From an uncultured Peptococcaceae bacterium (lineage in GTDB: Bacteria; Bacillota; Peptococcia; Peptococcales; Peptococcaceae), in NCBI GenBank assembly GCA_949743265.1, contig CATJSX010000049.1, forward strand, positions 1 through 54,595: a DNA stretch of 54,595 nucleotides, in the 5' to 3' direction. Positions 7,826 to 17,182 of the stretch are shown piece after piece (the first letter of the stretch is position 1; each line of letters starts with the position of its first letter). Both the position numbers and the translations under genes were made by a program. Below the pieces are notes generated by a model. The model was not told where the DNA came from. It saw nothing but the letters and a program-made list of their open reading frames with translations, and did not search any database.

Positions 7826-7867
7826 AAAGGGCTTTTTGGGCATAGCCAGAAGAGCCCTTTCATTTTT
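7826..7867 (+). terminator. Terminator-like hairpin between ylqD and rimM
   Basis: Outer stem AAAGGGCT / AGCCCTTT with an inner TGGC..GCCA stem, then CATTTTTA. The U-run is short and interrupted, so it probably acts as a partial terminator or RNA-stabilising hairpin within the operon. Confidence 0.5.
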
Positions 7868-7887
7868 ACAAAAGGAGAAACAGCCCT

Positions 7888-8391
7888 ATGACCATGCTGC
7901 GTATTGGCAAAATCATTAACAGTCACGGACACAAAGGCGAATTAAAAATCCTGCCGTTGACTGATGACGTTAGCCGTTTTAAAAAACTTAAAGAAGTTTA
8001 TTTGGAGCTAGACGATGAACACTATAAACTGTTGCATCCTGTAATGGCTAGAGAACACAAAAATTCAGTACTGCTCACTATCGAAGAAGTCACTGATATG
8101 ACGATGGCGGAACAGTTAAAAAATTATTATCTTTGCGTGGATCGCAAAGACGCCATCAAACTGCCAAAAGATCACTATTTCATTTATGAAATCATCGGTT
8201 TAGAAGTCATTGAAAATGGCGTTTCTTTAGGACGAATCAAAGAAGTGCTGCAAACGGGTGGTAACGATGTTTATGTTGTACAAACTAATGAGCGTGATTT
8301 TTATTTGCCAGCTTTAAAATCGGTAGTGCAGAGTATTGACTTAGACAAACAGCAGATGATAGTCGCTTTGCCTGACGGATTATTAGATTAA
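7888..8391 (+). CDS. rimM: RimM: 16S rRNA processing / 30S maturation factor
   Basis: 167 residues, normal length. The N-terminal beta-barrel domain begins LRIGKIINSHGHKGELKILPLTDD, the RimM signature that binds ribosomal protein S19. The C-terminal PRC-barrel-like domain contains the HYFIYEIIGLEV motif and the closing FYLPALKSVV. Known role: assembly of the 30S head. AAAGGAG lies upstream of the ATG at 7888. It is 13 bp before trmD, and the rimM-trmD pairing is conserved across bacteria. Confidence 0.95.
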   Translation: MTMLRIGKIINSHGHKGELKILPLTDDVSRFKKLKEVYLELDDEHYKLLHPVMAREHKNSVLLTIEEVTDMTMAEQLKNYYLCVDRKDAIKLPKDHYFIYEIIGLEVIENGVSLGRIKEVLQTGGNDVYVVQTNERDFYLPALKSVVQSIDLDKQQMIVALPDGLLD

Positions 8392-8404
8392 AGGAGGCAG
8401 CGAA

Positions 8405-9157
8405 GTGGAAATCACCATTTTTTCAATTTTCCCCGAAATGTTTGCGCCATTAAACGCCAGTTTGCTGGGCAAGGCACAAGAAAAAGGCGTTATTTCTCTG
8501 GAAATAGTAGATTTTCGTCATTATTCATTGGATAAACACCGAGCAGTTGATGATTATCCTTTTGGCGGCGGTGCAGGTATGGTGCTAACGCCTCAACCTA
8601 TTGTTGACGCTTTGCGGGACAAACTGAACACAACTGCTGACGACGACCTCGAAATTATCATGCTTTCGCCACAAGGACAAGTCTTTGATCAGCAAGCGGC
8701 GCGAAGACTTGCACAAAAGAAAAAACTGGCTTTTGTTTGCGGTCATTACGAAGGTTTTGACGAACGGATTCGTTCTTTTGTAGATAGCGAATATACCATT
8801 GGCGATTATGTGCTTACTGGCGGAGAACTACCGGCAATGGTGATGATTGACGCTATTTGCCGTTTGATTCCAGGCGTAATCAAAGAACAAGCATCATTCG
8901 AAGAAGATTCTTTTTATCAAGGGCTGTTGGAATATCCTCAATATACGAGACCACGAATCTTTGAAGGCATGGAAGTGCCGGAAATATTGATTGGCGGTCA
9001 CCATGAAAAAATTCGTCTTTGGCGTAAAAAACAGTCGCTTTTACGTACATTGCTGCGACGTCCCGATTTATTGCATCAATATCCGCTGAATCAAGAAGAA
9101 GAAAAACTATTGGCAGAAATCAAAATGGATTTAGCAGTCGGAGAAAATCATGAATAA
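8405..9157 (+). CDS. trmD: TrmD: tRNA (guanine-37-N1)-methyltransferase
   Basis: 250 residues, GTG start at 8405 after AAGGAGG. SPOUT-class trefoil-knot enzyme: the N-terminus ITIFSIFPEMFAPL, the YPFGGGAGMVLTPQP loop, the SAM-binding knot (CGHYEGFDERI and YTIGDYVLTGGELPAMVMID) and the C-terminal HHEKIRLWRKKQSLLRT are all typical. Known role: it makes m1G37 in tRNAs reading CNN codons and prevents +1 frameshifting. The stop overlaps the next methyltransferase gene by 8 bp, so the two are translationally coupled. Confidence 0.97.
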   Translation: MEITIFSIFPEMFAPLNASLLGKAQEKGVISLEIVDFRHYSLDKHRAVDDYPFGGGAGMVLTPQPIVDALRDKLNTTADDDLEIIMLSPQGQVFDQQAARRLAQKKKLAFVCGHYEGFDERIRSFVDSEYTIGDYVLTGGELPAMVMIDAICRLIPGVIKEQASFEEDSFYQGLLEYPQYTRPRIFEGMEVPEILIGGHHEKIRLWRKKQSLLRTLLRRPDLLHQYPLNQEEEKLLAEIKMDLAVGENHE

Positions 9158-9710
9158 ACTCTATTTAGGTTTGGTACATTACCCTGTTTGCAACAAAAAC
9201 GGACAAATCGTCACGACTTCCGTGACCAATTTGGATCTGCATGATATTGGACGCTTGGCGGTAACTTTTGGTATTGAAAAATATTTTATCATTCAGCCGC
9301 AGCTCTCTCAACAACTGATTGTACAAGAATTGATTGATTTTTGGCATACCGGCGGCGGCAAAAATTACAATCCCCACCGACAAGCGGCTTTTTCCAAAAT
9401 CGCTCTGATCGATTCGTTGGAGAGTTGTTTAGCAGAAATTGCCCAAACCAAGAAAACGCCCAAAATCATCGTTACTGACGCCAAAATTTATCCCCATTCC
9501 ATCAGCTACGAAGCTATGCGTCAAATACTTGTTGAAAATGATAATGATTATCTTTTGCTTTTCGGCACTGGTTGGGGACTAGCGCCAGAAATTATGGCAC
9601 AAGCCGATTATTGTTTATATCCCATTATGGGAACAAGCGACTACAACCATCTGTCGGTTCGTTCAGCGGCGGCGATAATCTTAGACAGACTGTGCGGACA
9701 CAATAATTAA
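9150..9710 (+). CDS. SPOUT-type RNA methyltransferase (Methyltrn_RNA_4 family, PF09936-like)
   Basis: 186 residues. The N-terminal MNKLYLGLVHYPVCNKNGQIVTTSVTNLDLHDIGR and the later LLFGTGWGLAPEIM and SDYNHLSVRSAAAIILDRL are the hallmarks of the small TrmD-associated RNA methyltransferase family seen in Thermotogae, Deltaproteobacteria and some Firmicutes. The GTGWGL and LSVRSA segments form the SAM knot. The RNA target is not known to me. The ATG lies inside the end of trmD with an 8-bp overlap, which strongly suggests coordinated production with TrmD. A strong terminator follows. Confidence 0.85.
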   Translation: MNKLYLGLVHYPVCNKNGQIVTTSVTNLDLHDIGRLAVTFGIEKYFIIQPQLSQQLIVQELIDFWHTGGGKNYNPHRQAAFSKIALIDSLESCLAEIAQTKKTPKIIVTDAKIYPHSISYEAMRQILVENDNDYLLLFGTGWGLAPEIMAQADYCLYPIMGTSDYNHLSVRSAAAIILDRLCGHNN

Positions 9711-9748
9711 ACGAAATAAAATCAATCATTATTTTTTAAAGCGCAAAC

Positions 9749-9809
9749 AAAAAATAAGCGTTTTTAAAGATCAAAAATCTCCTTAAAAACGCTTATTTTT
9801 TATTTTTTT
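9749..9809. terminator. Bidirectional terminator between the trmD operon and mqo
   Basis: A perfect 19-bp stem (9749-9767 with 9783-9801) contains the core AATAAGCGTTTTTAA. A-rich and T-rich flanks on both sides give U-runs in both directions. It separates two convergent transcription units. Confidence 0.9.
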
Positions 9810-9833
9810 CTTGACAACTGCTTACTATACATA

Positions 9834-11294
9834 TTATATCAACTTCAAAGCATGTCCTGTGGACTGCTGAATTTCTTGTAACATTTCAGGGTGTTCAGCC
9901 AATTTTATACCGTAAGACGGAATCATTTCTTGAATCTTAGGCATCCATTGCGACATATACTGCGGGAAACAACGTTTTAACAAATCCAACATAATATCAA
10001 CTACTACTGACGCTCCCGGCGAAGCGCCTAACAAAGCGGCAATAGATCCATCGACGGCATGTACCAATTCCGTACCGAATTTTAATCCGCTGGCGTCAAT
10101 AACTTGCACTCGCTGACCAGCAACAATCAATCGCCAATCTTCTAATTGCGCTGTAGGAACAAATTCCTGCAAATCTTTTAAGCGCGCTTCATCACTGAGC
10201 AACAGCTGCTGAATCAAATATTTGACTAGCGACAATTCCGACAAACCGCATTTCATCATATTGATCATGTTGTGTGGTTTGACCGAAAGAGGCAAATCAA
10301 GAAAAGCTCCGCTTTTCAAAAACTTAGGTGAAAATCCGGCGAACGGACCAAACAACAAAGATTTCTGCCCTTCAATATAGCGAGTATCTAAATGAGGAAC
10401 CGACATGGGCGGTGCACCGACTTGAGCTTTACCATAAACTTTAGCATTATGTTTATCGGCTAGTTTAGGATTATCACAAACCAAGAAAACACCGCTGACC
10501 GGAAAACCGCCGATACCGCGACTTTCAGGAATACCGGATTTTTGCAAAAGATGCAGACTGCCGCCACCGCCGCCGATGAAAACGAAATTCGCCAAATAAT
10601 TTTCAGTTTCTCCAAACTCATTGCGTACCTTGACTTCCCACAATCCCTCTTTGGTACGAGTTAAATCTTTGACCAAATGATTATAATGCACTTCAGCGCC
10701 ATTTTGCGCCAGCTGCTGAAGCAAAATGCGCGTTAACGCGCCAAAATTAACGTCAGTTCCTTTGTCAATTTTAGTTGCCGCTAAAACTTCTCGACTCTGA
10801 CGCCCTTCCATCACTAATGGCATCCATTCTTGCAAGATTGACGGATCATTGCTGTAGGACATACCGCGAAACAACGGGCTTTCACTCAGCGCACGAAATC
10901 TTTTTAGCAAAAAAGCAGCGTCTTTTTCACCATGCACTAAACTGATATGAGCAAGCGGTCGGATAAACGCCTCCGGCTGCGCTATCTGTCCCTTTTGCAC
11001 CAGATATGCCCAAAACTGTCGGGATATTTGGAACTGTTCATTTATTTTCAGCGCTTTGCCAATATCCATCGTTCCATCTGGTTTTTCTACTGTATAATTG
11101 AGCTCGCATAACGCGCTATGTCCTGTGCCAGCATTGTTCCACTCATTAGAGCTTTCCAATCCAGCGGCAGAAAGTTTTTCAAAAACCGTTATATCCCACT
11201 CCGGGGCTAATTCTTTCAATAGGGTTCCCAGTGTTGCGCTCATAACACCGGCGCCAATTAAAACAACATTGGTCTTTTTAGGTTGACTGCTCAT
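9834..11294 (-). CDS. mqo: Malate:quinone oxidoreductase
   Basis: 486 residues, typical length. The N-terminal FAD-binding fold is [20 protein letters not shown]. The block following it ([31 protein letters not shown]) is diagnostic of Mqo, as are [20 protein letters not shown] and the C-terminal [17 protein letters not shown]. Known role: a peripheral membrane flavoprotein that oxidises malate to oxaloacetate and passes electrons to quinone. The gene has AGGAGG upstream and its own promoter. In an anaerobe it may connect malate to menaquinone or run with fumarate reduction; that is inference. Confidence 0.96.
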   Translation of the reverse strand: MSSQPKKTNVVLIGAGVMSATLGTLLKELAPEWDITVFEKLSAAGLESSNEWNNAGTGHSALCELNYTVEKPDGTMDIGKALKINEQFQISRQFWAYLVQKGQIAQPEAFIRPLAHISLVHGEKDAAFLLKRFRALSESPLFRGMSYSNDPSILQEWMPLVMEGRQSREVLAATKIDKGTDVNFGALTRILLQQLAQNGAEVHYNHLVKDLTRTKEGLWEVKVRNEFGETENYLANFVFIGGGGGSLHLLQKSGIPESRGIGGFPVSGVFLVCDNPKLADKHNAKVYGKAQVGAPPMSVPHLDTRYIEGQKSLLFGPFAGFSPKFLKSGAFLDLPLSVKPHNMINMMKCGLSELSLVKYLIQQLLLSDEARLKDLQEFVPTAQLEDWRLIVAGQRVQVIDASGLKFGTELVHAVDGSIAALLGASPGASVVVDIMLDLLKRCFPQYMSQWMPKIQEMIPSYGIKLAEHPEMLQEIQQSTGHALKLI

Positions 11295-11364
11295 TTACCT
11301 TAAAACCTCCTCAATTTTGTCTGATTCCGAAAATTTTCGCTAATATATTCAGATGCTTCTTTTA

Positions 11365-11393
11365 AGTATATAAGATTCTTCTAGCCTTGACAA
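11365..11393 (-). promoter_or_regulatory. Promoter of mqo
   Basis: Minus strand: -35 TTGTCA (11388-11393), 17-bp spacer and -10 TATACT (11365-11370). Upstream, 11400-11440 holds TGTACA/TGTCTACACA-type short repeats that could be a regulator site. Confidence 0.65.
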
Positions 11394-11493
11394 TACTAAA
11401 CGTTTTGTCTACACAATTTTTGTACAAACATTGGTATAAATTTGTGCAGACCTTAGCAAAGCTATTTTCACTACTTTTTTGATACACCAATCC

Positions 11494-12705
11494 TTAGACT
11501 TGCTTGCCACGTCGAAGCATAATCATGGTAAAAAGAGAAACTGCCAACGCGCTGGCAAAAAGTCCAGCAAAAATAAACATGGTATTTTGGTAGCTGTTAG
11601 TCACACTTTTTGCCCATGCAATCACCGCCGGACCGGCAATCCCTGCCATTGCCCACGCTGTCAAGATGCGACCATGAATAGCGCTAAGCTGTTTGGTGCC
11701 ATAAACATCACTCAAATAAGCGGGAATACAAGAAAAACCACCGCCATAGCAAGTCATCACAATAAAGAGCAATATTTGGAACAAAATAGCGTGATTCATT
11801 ATTCCTAATAAAAACATAGCGACAATTTCTAAACAAAAAAATAAGGTATAAACCACATCGCGCCCCAAATAATCAGAAATAGTCGCCCACACCAAACGCC
11901 CGCCGCCATTAAACAGCCCCATAATACCAACAATACTAGCTGCCGCTAAGGCGGAAATTCCAGTAGTTTCCTGCAATAAAGGCGATGCGACAGAAAGTAG
12001 TGCGATTCCGCAGGTAATATTGATAAAAAGCATAAACCACAACGTATAAAATTGCCATGTCCGCATGGCTTCTTTGACCGTGTACTGTTTTTTGCGATAA
12101 TGATAGTTTTCTGGCTGCTCATTTTGGTCATGATTTATCGGTGCTGGTTTAATGCACAACGAAGACATCATAATAACGGTAAAATAGAGAACGCCTAAAA
12201 TATAAAACGTACTGACTAACGTTGTCCGATCAATCAAAAAATTGATCAATGGTCCTGCTACTGCGCTGGCAAAACCAAATCCCATAATTGCCAAACCTGT
12301 CGCTAAGCCCGGGCGATCATAAAACCAGTTGACTAGCGTTTTAACTGGCGTAATATACCCAACGCCCAAACCAATGCCACCAATAACGCCATAAAACAGA
12401 TACAGTAAAAGCAAAGACTGCTGGCTAATAGCAAAACCGCTGCCAATCAATCCACAGCCGTAACAAATTCCGCAAATAACGCCAGATTTGCGGGGACCGA
12501 TTTTCTCAACAAATTCTCCCAAAAAAGCTGCCGACATGCCTAAAAAGAAAATTGCAATACTAAAAGCCCATTGGACTTCAGAAAGGCTGGCGCCTAATAC
12601 ATCGGTGACAGGCAAAGTAAAAACAGACCATGCATAAACCGCGCCAATACTGATGTGAATGCCGATTGCTGGGAATGCGCCGTTAATCCAGCGGTTGGTT
12701 GCCAT
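11494..12705 (-). CDS. MFS transporter, oxalate/formate antiporter (OFA) family
   Basis: 403 residues from the ATG at 12705, which has AAGGAGG nine bases upstream; the longer ORF start has none. Twelve membrane segments can be counted. The N-terminal NRWINGAFPAIGIHISIGAVYAWSVF, the DVLG/SEVQW loop and YGVIGGIGLGVGYITPVKTLVNWF are typical of the OFA family (e.g. OxlT, YhjX). Members carry oxalate/formate, pyruvate or other small carboxylates; the substrate here cannot be read from sequence. It lies upstream of mqo in the same direction with a 200-bp gap containing the mqo promoter, so a link to carboxylate metabolism is plausible. Confidence 0.88.
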   Translation of the reverse strand: MATNRWINGAFPAIGIHISIGAVYAWSVFTLPVTDVLGASLSEVQWAFSIAIFFLGMSAAFLGEFVEKIGPRKSGVICGICYGCGLIGSGFAISQQSLLLLYLFYGVIGGIGLGVGYITPVKTLVNWFYDRPGLATGLAIMGFGFASAVAGPLINFLIDRTTLVSTFYILGVLYFTVIMMSSLCIKPAPINHDQNEQPENYHYRKKQYTVKEAMRTWQFYTLWFMLFINITCGIALLSVASPLLQETTGISALAAASIVGIMGLFNGGGRLVWATISDYLGRDVVYTLFFCLEIVAMFLLGIMNHAILFQILLFIVMTCYGGGFSCIPAYLSDVYGTKQLSAIHGRILTAWAMAGIAGPAVIAWAKSVTNSYQNTMFIFAGLFASALAVSLFTMIMLRRGKQV

Positions 12706-12751
12706 GTAGATTACCTCCTTAAAAATATAGAAAAAATTAAACAATGTCTCT

Positions 12752-12780
12752 ATCATATACTAGCGCGGGTACAGTGGCAA
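12752..12780 (-). promoter_or_regulatory. Promoter of the OFA transporter
   Basis: Minus strand: -35 TTGCCA (12775-12780), 17-bp spacer and -10 TATGAT (12752-12757), giving a short ~30-nt leader. Confidence 0.6.
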
Positions 12781-12973
12781 TAACTTTTTCGATAAAAATA
12801 TTTTTATGAGAAAAACGAGAAATTTTGGTTTCATTGTCAAAAATTTCGCATTGCTGTCATAAGACTACTTCTGATCTCTTCTGCAAAATCGCGGACACGT
12901 ATAAAAACGAAGCAAAAGAGTCATATTAGATGTGTGGCTTGAAGTTTCATTTTTGTTTAAGGAGCGTGATTTC

Positions 12974-13810
12974 GTGAAAAAGCTCATAGTGACTATGTTA
13001 TGCAGTGTTTTTTGGTTGACCAATGCTCATATGGCGTTAGCTGATGAATTAGTGCTACCGGCTTCTTGTTATCAAGGCAGTACCTTTATTGGTTATACAG
13101 TCAAAGATGGTGATAGTCTATACAAGATTGGACTGCATTATGGTTTTGACGCTTATACCTTAGCGGCAATCAATGATATTATTGACCCTAGAGTAATCGA
13201 AGTAGGTCAACAATTAAAAATTCCCGCCACTGAAGACGTCAGTCATGAGATTATCGCTGGCGATTCACTGTATTCTCTAGCTAATCTTTACGGTATGACT
13301 CCAATGGAAATTGCTATGGCCAATGATTTATGGGATACAGAAGTATTACCTGTAGGCGTTTCTCTGTCCATTCCCGGTCTAAGCCGAGCGCAGGCAGTAA
13401 GTTTGCAGCTTTCAGCTCGAGCAGAGTTGCCGTTTGTCTTGCAATATCCCGTTGATGGCGTTATTTCTTCTGGCTACGGTCAACGCAGCAACGAATTTCA
13501 TACTGGTACGGATATTGCTTGCGAATACGGCAGTGAAGTAAAAGCCGCTCAAAGCGGGCAAGTAGTTTCTGCTGGTTGGGATGGCAATTATGGTTACGCC
13601 GTTGTAATTGATCACAAAAATGGCTACAAAACACGTTATGCACATAACAGTCAATTATTAGTGGAAGCCGGTGATGTCGTTGCTGTCGGTCAAACCATTG
13701 CTTTAGCCGGCAGCACAGGACGTTCAACTGGTCCTCACGTCCATCTGGAAGTATTAAAAGCAACCGGTGGCACAGAAAATCCTATGCGTTTTTTAACAAA
13801 AGAAAAATAG
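12974..13810 (+). CDS. Exported LysM-LysM-M23 peptidoglycan hydrolase
   Basis: 278 residues from a GTG at 12974 with AAGGAG nine bases before it. A Sec signal peptide covers residues 1-23 (KKLIVTMLCSVFWLTNAHMALA). Two LysM repeats follow (~39-83, YTVKDGDSLYKIG...; ~88-132, HEIIAGDSLYSLANLYG...), and an M23 metallopeptidase domain covers ~160-275. The zinc ligands are visible as HTGTD and HVHLE. Known role of such proteins: binding peptidoglycan through LysM and cutting peptide cross-bridges, or activating other hydrolases during growth and division. It appears monocistronic, with a terminator directly downstream. Confidence 0.92.
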   Translation: MKKLIVTMLCSVFWLTNAHMALADELVLPASCYQGSTFIGYTVKDGDSLYKIGLHYGFDAYTLAAINDIIDPRVIEVGQQLKIPATEDVSHEIIAGDSLYSLANLYGMTPMEIAMANDLWDTEVLPVGVSLSIPGLSRAQAVSLQLSARAELPFVLQYPVDGVISSGYGQRSNEFHTGTDIACEYGSEVKAAQSGQVVSAGWDGNYGYAVVIDHKNGYKTRYAHNSQLLVEAGDVVAVGQTIALAGSTGRSTGPHVHLEVLKATGGTENPMRFLTKEK

Positions 13811-13830
13811 CTAGATACTGCGTCAGTCTT

Positions 13831-13863
13831 AATATGCGGGCTGGCGTATTCTTTTGATTTTTT
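13831..13863 (+). terminator. Terminator after the M23 peptidase
   Basis: Stem AATATGC / GCGTATT with a 6-nt loop, followed by CTTTTGATTTTTT, 20 bp after the stop codon. Confidence 0.65.
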
Positions 13864-14086
13864 CAAATTGCCATTGTGATAAAAATAAAACTCTGCTAAG
13901 AATAAAACATTTATTTTTGAACATCTTTTTGCCCTATTTGCTCATAATTAAAATGAAACTTAATATTTTTCAATTTTTTCATAGTCCAATAAACCAAACA
14001 TGCGATAAAATGATTCTTTTTATCAGCAAATAAGAAAAAATTATAAAATAATCAAGATGATTTGTGTGTATACATGTCGCAAAACA
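13864..14086. other. AT-rich upstream region of the peptide-binding protein gene
   Basis: About 220 bp with no gene on either strand. It contains AT-rich tracts only; I see no riboswitch, T-box or clear operator. The promoter of the following gene starts at 14087. Confidence 0.4.
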
Positions 14087-14115
14087 TTGATTTGTTAAGA
14101 ATTCTATATTATAAT
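14087..14115 (+). promoter_or_regulatory. Promoter of the peptide-binding protein gene
   Basis: -35 TTGATT (14087-14092), 17-bp spacer and a perfect -10 TATAAT (14110-14115), about 66 bp upstream of the start codon. GGGGAGG precedes the ATG. Confidence 0.7.
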
Positions 14116-14181
14116 TAAATAGCACACGTTGGTTTTTTATGAGGTTGGCGGTGCAGAAAATATTAGGGGAGGAATTATTTT

Positions 14182-15801
14182 ATGCGTAAAAAAAGTTTGA
14201 AACTGACAGCGCTTGTTTTGATGTTGGCTTTTGCCAGCTTGGCGTTGTTTGGTTGCGGCGGCGACAAACAAGGTCAGGACGCTCAACAACAAGGCGGTCA
14301 GCCATCTGATAACGACGGGGCTGCAGTAGCCGAAGCGTTGACGTTTGCTCAAGGAGCAGAACCAAGAGGTTTGGACCCCGCATTGGTTGATGATGGAGAA
14401 TCATCAAAAGTTATCGTCAATATCTATGAAGGTTTAGTTGCTTTTGCTGACGATTCAACGGAAATCGTACCTTGCTTAGCAACTGATTGGAAACTTAGCG
14501 ACGATGGCAAAATTTATACCTTTAATTTAAGAAAAGACGTTACTTTCCACGACGGCACGCCGTTTAATGCTGATGCTGTCAAATTTAACGTTGATCGTCA
14601 AACCATAAACAAAACAGCTGATATGGGTTATGCCGATTTTGTTTATGGTGCCGTAGCAGAATGTAATGTTGTTGATGAATACACTGTTGAATTTGTTTTG
14701 AAAAATCCTTCTACGCCATTTTTAAACAATTTGGCTATGAGTTTGGGCGCACCAATCGTTAGCCCGAAAGCTTTACAGGATAGTGAAAACAATGTTAACC
14801 AAGCGCCAGTCGGAACAGGTCCTTATCAGTTTGTTGAATGGAATCCTGATGAAAACATTATCTTAAGCAGATATGACGGTTATTGGGGTGAAAAAGCCGC
14901 TACCGAAAAAATCTTGTTTAAATTCATCAAAGACAATTCCGCTCGCGTTATGGCTCTAGTAAACGGTGAAACCGATATGTTAGACGGTATTGACGCTAAC
15001 GTTGTCGGTGAAATCGAAAAAGCCAACATGACGTTGTATAAAGTTCAAGGAATGAACGTCAATTACATGGCTTACAATATGGAAAGACCGCTGATGCAAG
15101 ATAAAGAAGTTCGCGTCGCTCTATCACAAGCTATCAATGTACCAGAAATGGTAGAAGGTTTATATCAAGGTTACGCTACGCTTGCTACCAGTATTCTGCC
15201 AGACTTTATGCCCGGCTACAGCGCTGACGTCACACAAATCGCTTATGATCCTGAAGCTGCTAAAGCAACTTTAACCGCTAAAGGCGTTAACAAATTGAAA
15301 ATTATTACCTATACTAATCCAAGACCATACAACACCATTGGTGGTCAAGCATTGGCAGAAGCTATTCAAAGTTACTTAGCCGCTGCCGGCGTAACAGAAA
15401 TACAAATTGATTCTTATGACTGGACAACTTATAAAGAAATGATCAAAAATAGAGATTTCGACATCTGTTTCTATGGCTGGAATGGTGATAATGGAGATGC
15501 TGACAACTTCATGAGTTTATTGGGTACAGTAGATAATTCTACACCAGATCCTACGATGAACGTTGCGATGTATAATAATCCTGAATTCAACGCTATGTTA
15601 GCTGAAGCTGCTACCATACCAAATGGAGAAGAACGCAATGCGCTATACGCTAAAATGGAACAATTCGTTGCTGACGAAGCCGTATGGCTGCCAATTTCTC
15701 ATAGCGAAAGTTTATCCGCTCATAACCCTGCTGTAGAAAATTACAGTTACCATGTAACGGGTAATATTTTCTTCAAAGCAATGAGCAAACCTGCTAAATA
15801 A
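14182..15801 (+). CDS. Peptide/solute-binding lipoprotein of an ABC importer (SBP family 5, OppA/DppA-like)
   Basis: 539 residues. A lipoprotein signal peptide ends in the lipobox ALFGC, with Cys25 the predicted lipidated residue. A Gly/Gln/Asp-rich linker follows. The mature part carries family-5 hallmarks: EPRGLDPALVDDGESSKVIVNIYEGL, YTFNLRKDVTFHDGTPFNADAV, and GTGPYQFVEWN. Known role: captures peptides or related solutes outside the membrane for the permease. The substrate is not readable; glutathione, dipeptides or similar are possible. A terminator after this gene (15819-15870) separates it from the permease genes, which would favour excess binding protein. Confidence 0.93.
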   Translation: MRKKSLKLTALVLMLAFASLALFGCGGDKQGQDAQQQGGQPSDNDGAAVAEALTFAQGAEPRGLDPALVDDGESSKVIVNIYEGLVAFADDSTEIVPCLATDWKLSDDGKIYTFNLRKDVTFHDGTPFNADAVKFNVDRQTINKTADMGYADFVYGAVAECNVVDEYTVEFVLKNPSTPFLNNLAMSLGAPIVSPKALQDSENNVNQAPVGTGPYQFVEWNPDENIILSRYDGYWGEKAATEKILFKFIKDNSARVMALVNGETDMLDGIDANVVGEIEKANMTLYKVQGMNVNYMAYNMERPLMQDKEVRVALSQAINVPEMVEGLYQGYATLATSILPDFMPGYSADVTQIAYDPEAAKATLTAKGVNKLKIITYTNPRPYNTIGGQALAEAIQSYLAAAGVTEIQIDSYDWTTYKEMIKNRDFDICFYGWNGDNGDADNFMSLLGTVDNSTPDPTMNVAMYNNPEFNAMLAEAATIPNGEERNALYAKMEQFVADEAVWLPISHSESLSAHNPAVENYSYHVTGNIFFKAMSKPAK

Positions 15802-15818
15802 TTAAATGATTTGATGAT

Positions 15819-15870
15819 GCCAGAAATGATTTCTATCGTCGTTGAAATTGTTTCTGGCTTCTGTTTTTTA
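15819..15870 (+). terminator. Terminator between binding protein and permease genes
   Basis: Stem GCCAGAAA / TTTCTGGC with a further imperfect inner stem, followed by TTCTGTTTTTTA. It starts 18 bp after the stop codon. Read-through or a new promoter must feed the permease genes. Confidence 0.7.
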
Positions 15871-15915
15871 ACTAAAATTGTATTGTTTGTATTTGGGTGT
15901 GCGTTATCTTTTATG

Positions 15916-15989
15916 TCATGATTTGTTAGACACAGTAATTTGTACAAAAAAGAGCTGAAAAACGATAGTTACCAATCGTTTTTCAGCTC
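15916..15989 (-). repeat. Dispersed 74-bp hairpin repeat, copy A
   Basis: In reverse complement this matches 36167-36240 base for base in length. It holds a 38-nt hairpin (GAGCTGAAAAACGA arm at one end, TTTTTCAGCTC at the other), then TTTTTT, then a conserved tail containing ACAAATTACTGTGTCTAA and ATCATGA. By hand, 59 of 61 positions outside the 13-nt hairpin loop agree, while the loop itself is unrelated. The T-run lies on the minus strand, where there is no gene to terminate here. Confidence 0.8.
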
Positions 15990-16159
15990 AAAATAAACAG
16001 TCTATAAAAGTATACTTTAAGATACAGCTGTCAATCCGTATCTATAATATAAGAAATTTATTTCAAGTGACATCCAAATAAAACATTGTTGTACATACCT
16101 GTCAAAGATAGGAAAAATAACCCCAAAAATTTGTTTTTTAAAAGAAAGGTTTTGTGTGT
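15990..16159. other. Intergenic region before the permease operon
   Basis: No gene. A TATAAT hexamer near 16044-16049 on the plus strand could be the -10 of a promoter for the permease operon, but no good -35 is seen at 16-18 bp. A modest AAAGG ribosome binding site precedes the first permease gene. Confidence 0.35.
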
Positions 16160-17176
16160 ATGCTGCGCTATGTCCTTAAACGGCTGCTCCAAGTTATACC
16201 GGTTTTAATTGGAGTATCCATTATTGTTTTCACTATTCTCAGGGTATTTTCACCGGATCCAGCGCCTGTAGTTTTGGGTCAGCACGCTACCGCTGAAGCA
16301 GTAACAGAATGGCGCAACGCCAACGGACTAAACGATCCATTGCCGATACAGTATTTCAATTTTATTAAGGGAATTTTTACTGGCGATCTGGGCACCTCTT
16401 ATTACACTAAAAAACCGGTATTGGACGAAATTACCAGCCGCTTCCCAGCTACTATTGAATTAGCGGTATTAGCTACTATATTTGCTTCGATTTTCGGCAT
16501 ATTGATTGGCGTCGTTACAGCAGTCAAGAAAAATTCCATTTGGGACAATCTGGGCATGTTTTTCGCCTTAATTGGTGTATCCATTCCAATCTTTTGGTTA
16601 GGGATCATGCTGATTATTGTTTTTTCCGGTACGTTAGGTTGGCTCCCCAGCGGTCAGCGCATTGATCCGCTTTTGCGTCCCAATAAAATTACGGGTTTGT
16701 ATTTGATTGATACCTTACTAAAAGGTGATTTACGTGCCTTTAAAGACGCTGCTCTTCATTTAGTATTGCCGGTTTGCGCTTTAGGAATGTACTCTATGGC
16801 AATCATTGCCCGTATGACTCGTTCCAGTATGTTGGAAACGTTAAATCAAGATTATATTCGTACGGCAAGAGCCAAAGGCGTTATCAAAAATCGCGTTATC
16901 ATTCATCATGCACTACGCAACGCGTTAATTCCTATTGTTACTGTTATTGGTTTACAATTAGGCGCTTTGTTGGGTGGTTCAGTATTGACTGAAACGGTTT
17001 TTTCATGGCCCGGTATTGGCTCCTATACAGTGAATTGTATTTTGAAATCGGATTTTCCTGTTGTGCAAGGCGTGGTCATGCTCATCGCTATTATTTTTGT
17101 GCTGATGAATTTGCTAGTGGATATTATCTATGCATTTCTTGATCCTCGCATTAAATATTCTAAGAAAGAAGGGTAG
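16160..17176 (+). CDS. ABC transporter permease, DppB/OppB type
   Basis: 338 residues from the ATG at 16160; a GTG two codons earlier is less well spaced. The N-terminal LRYVLKRLLQVIPVLIGVSIIVF is the standard DppB opening. Six membrane segments follow. The EAA loop that contacts the ATPases is visible around RTARAKGVIKNRVIIHHALRNALIPIVT. Known role: one half of the membrane channel of peptide-type ABC importers. It is 6 bp upstream of the second permease gene, in a four-gene run with two ATPases. Confidence 0.92.
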   Translation: MLRYVLKRLLQVIPVLIGVSIIVFTILRVFSPDPAPVVLGQHATAEAVTEWRNANGLNDPLPIQYFNFIKGIFTGDLGTSYYTKKPVLDEITSRFPATIELAVLATIFASIFGILIGVVTAVKKNSIWDNLGMFFALIGVSIPIFWLGIMLIIVFSGTLGWLPSGQRIDPLLRPNKITGLYLIDTLLKGDLRAFKDAALHLVLPVCALGMYSMAIIARMTRSSMLETLNQDYIRTARAKGVIKNRVIIHHALRNALIPIVTVIGLQLGALLGGSVLTETVFSWPGIGSYTVNCILKSDFPVVQGVVMLIAIIFVLMNLLVDIIYAFLDPRIKYSKKEG

Positions 17177-17182
17177 CCTGTT

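Noticed and set aside
9165-9383. Minus-strand ORF inside the TrmD-linked methyltransferase gene
   Set aside because: Shadow of a clearly conserved plus-strand gene; no ribosome binding site.
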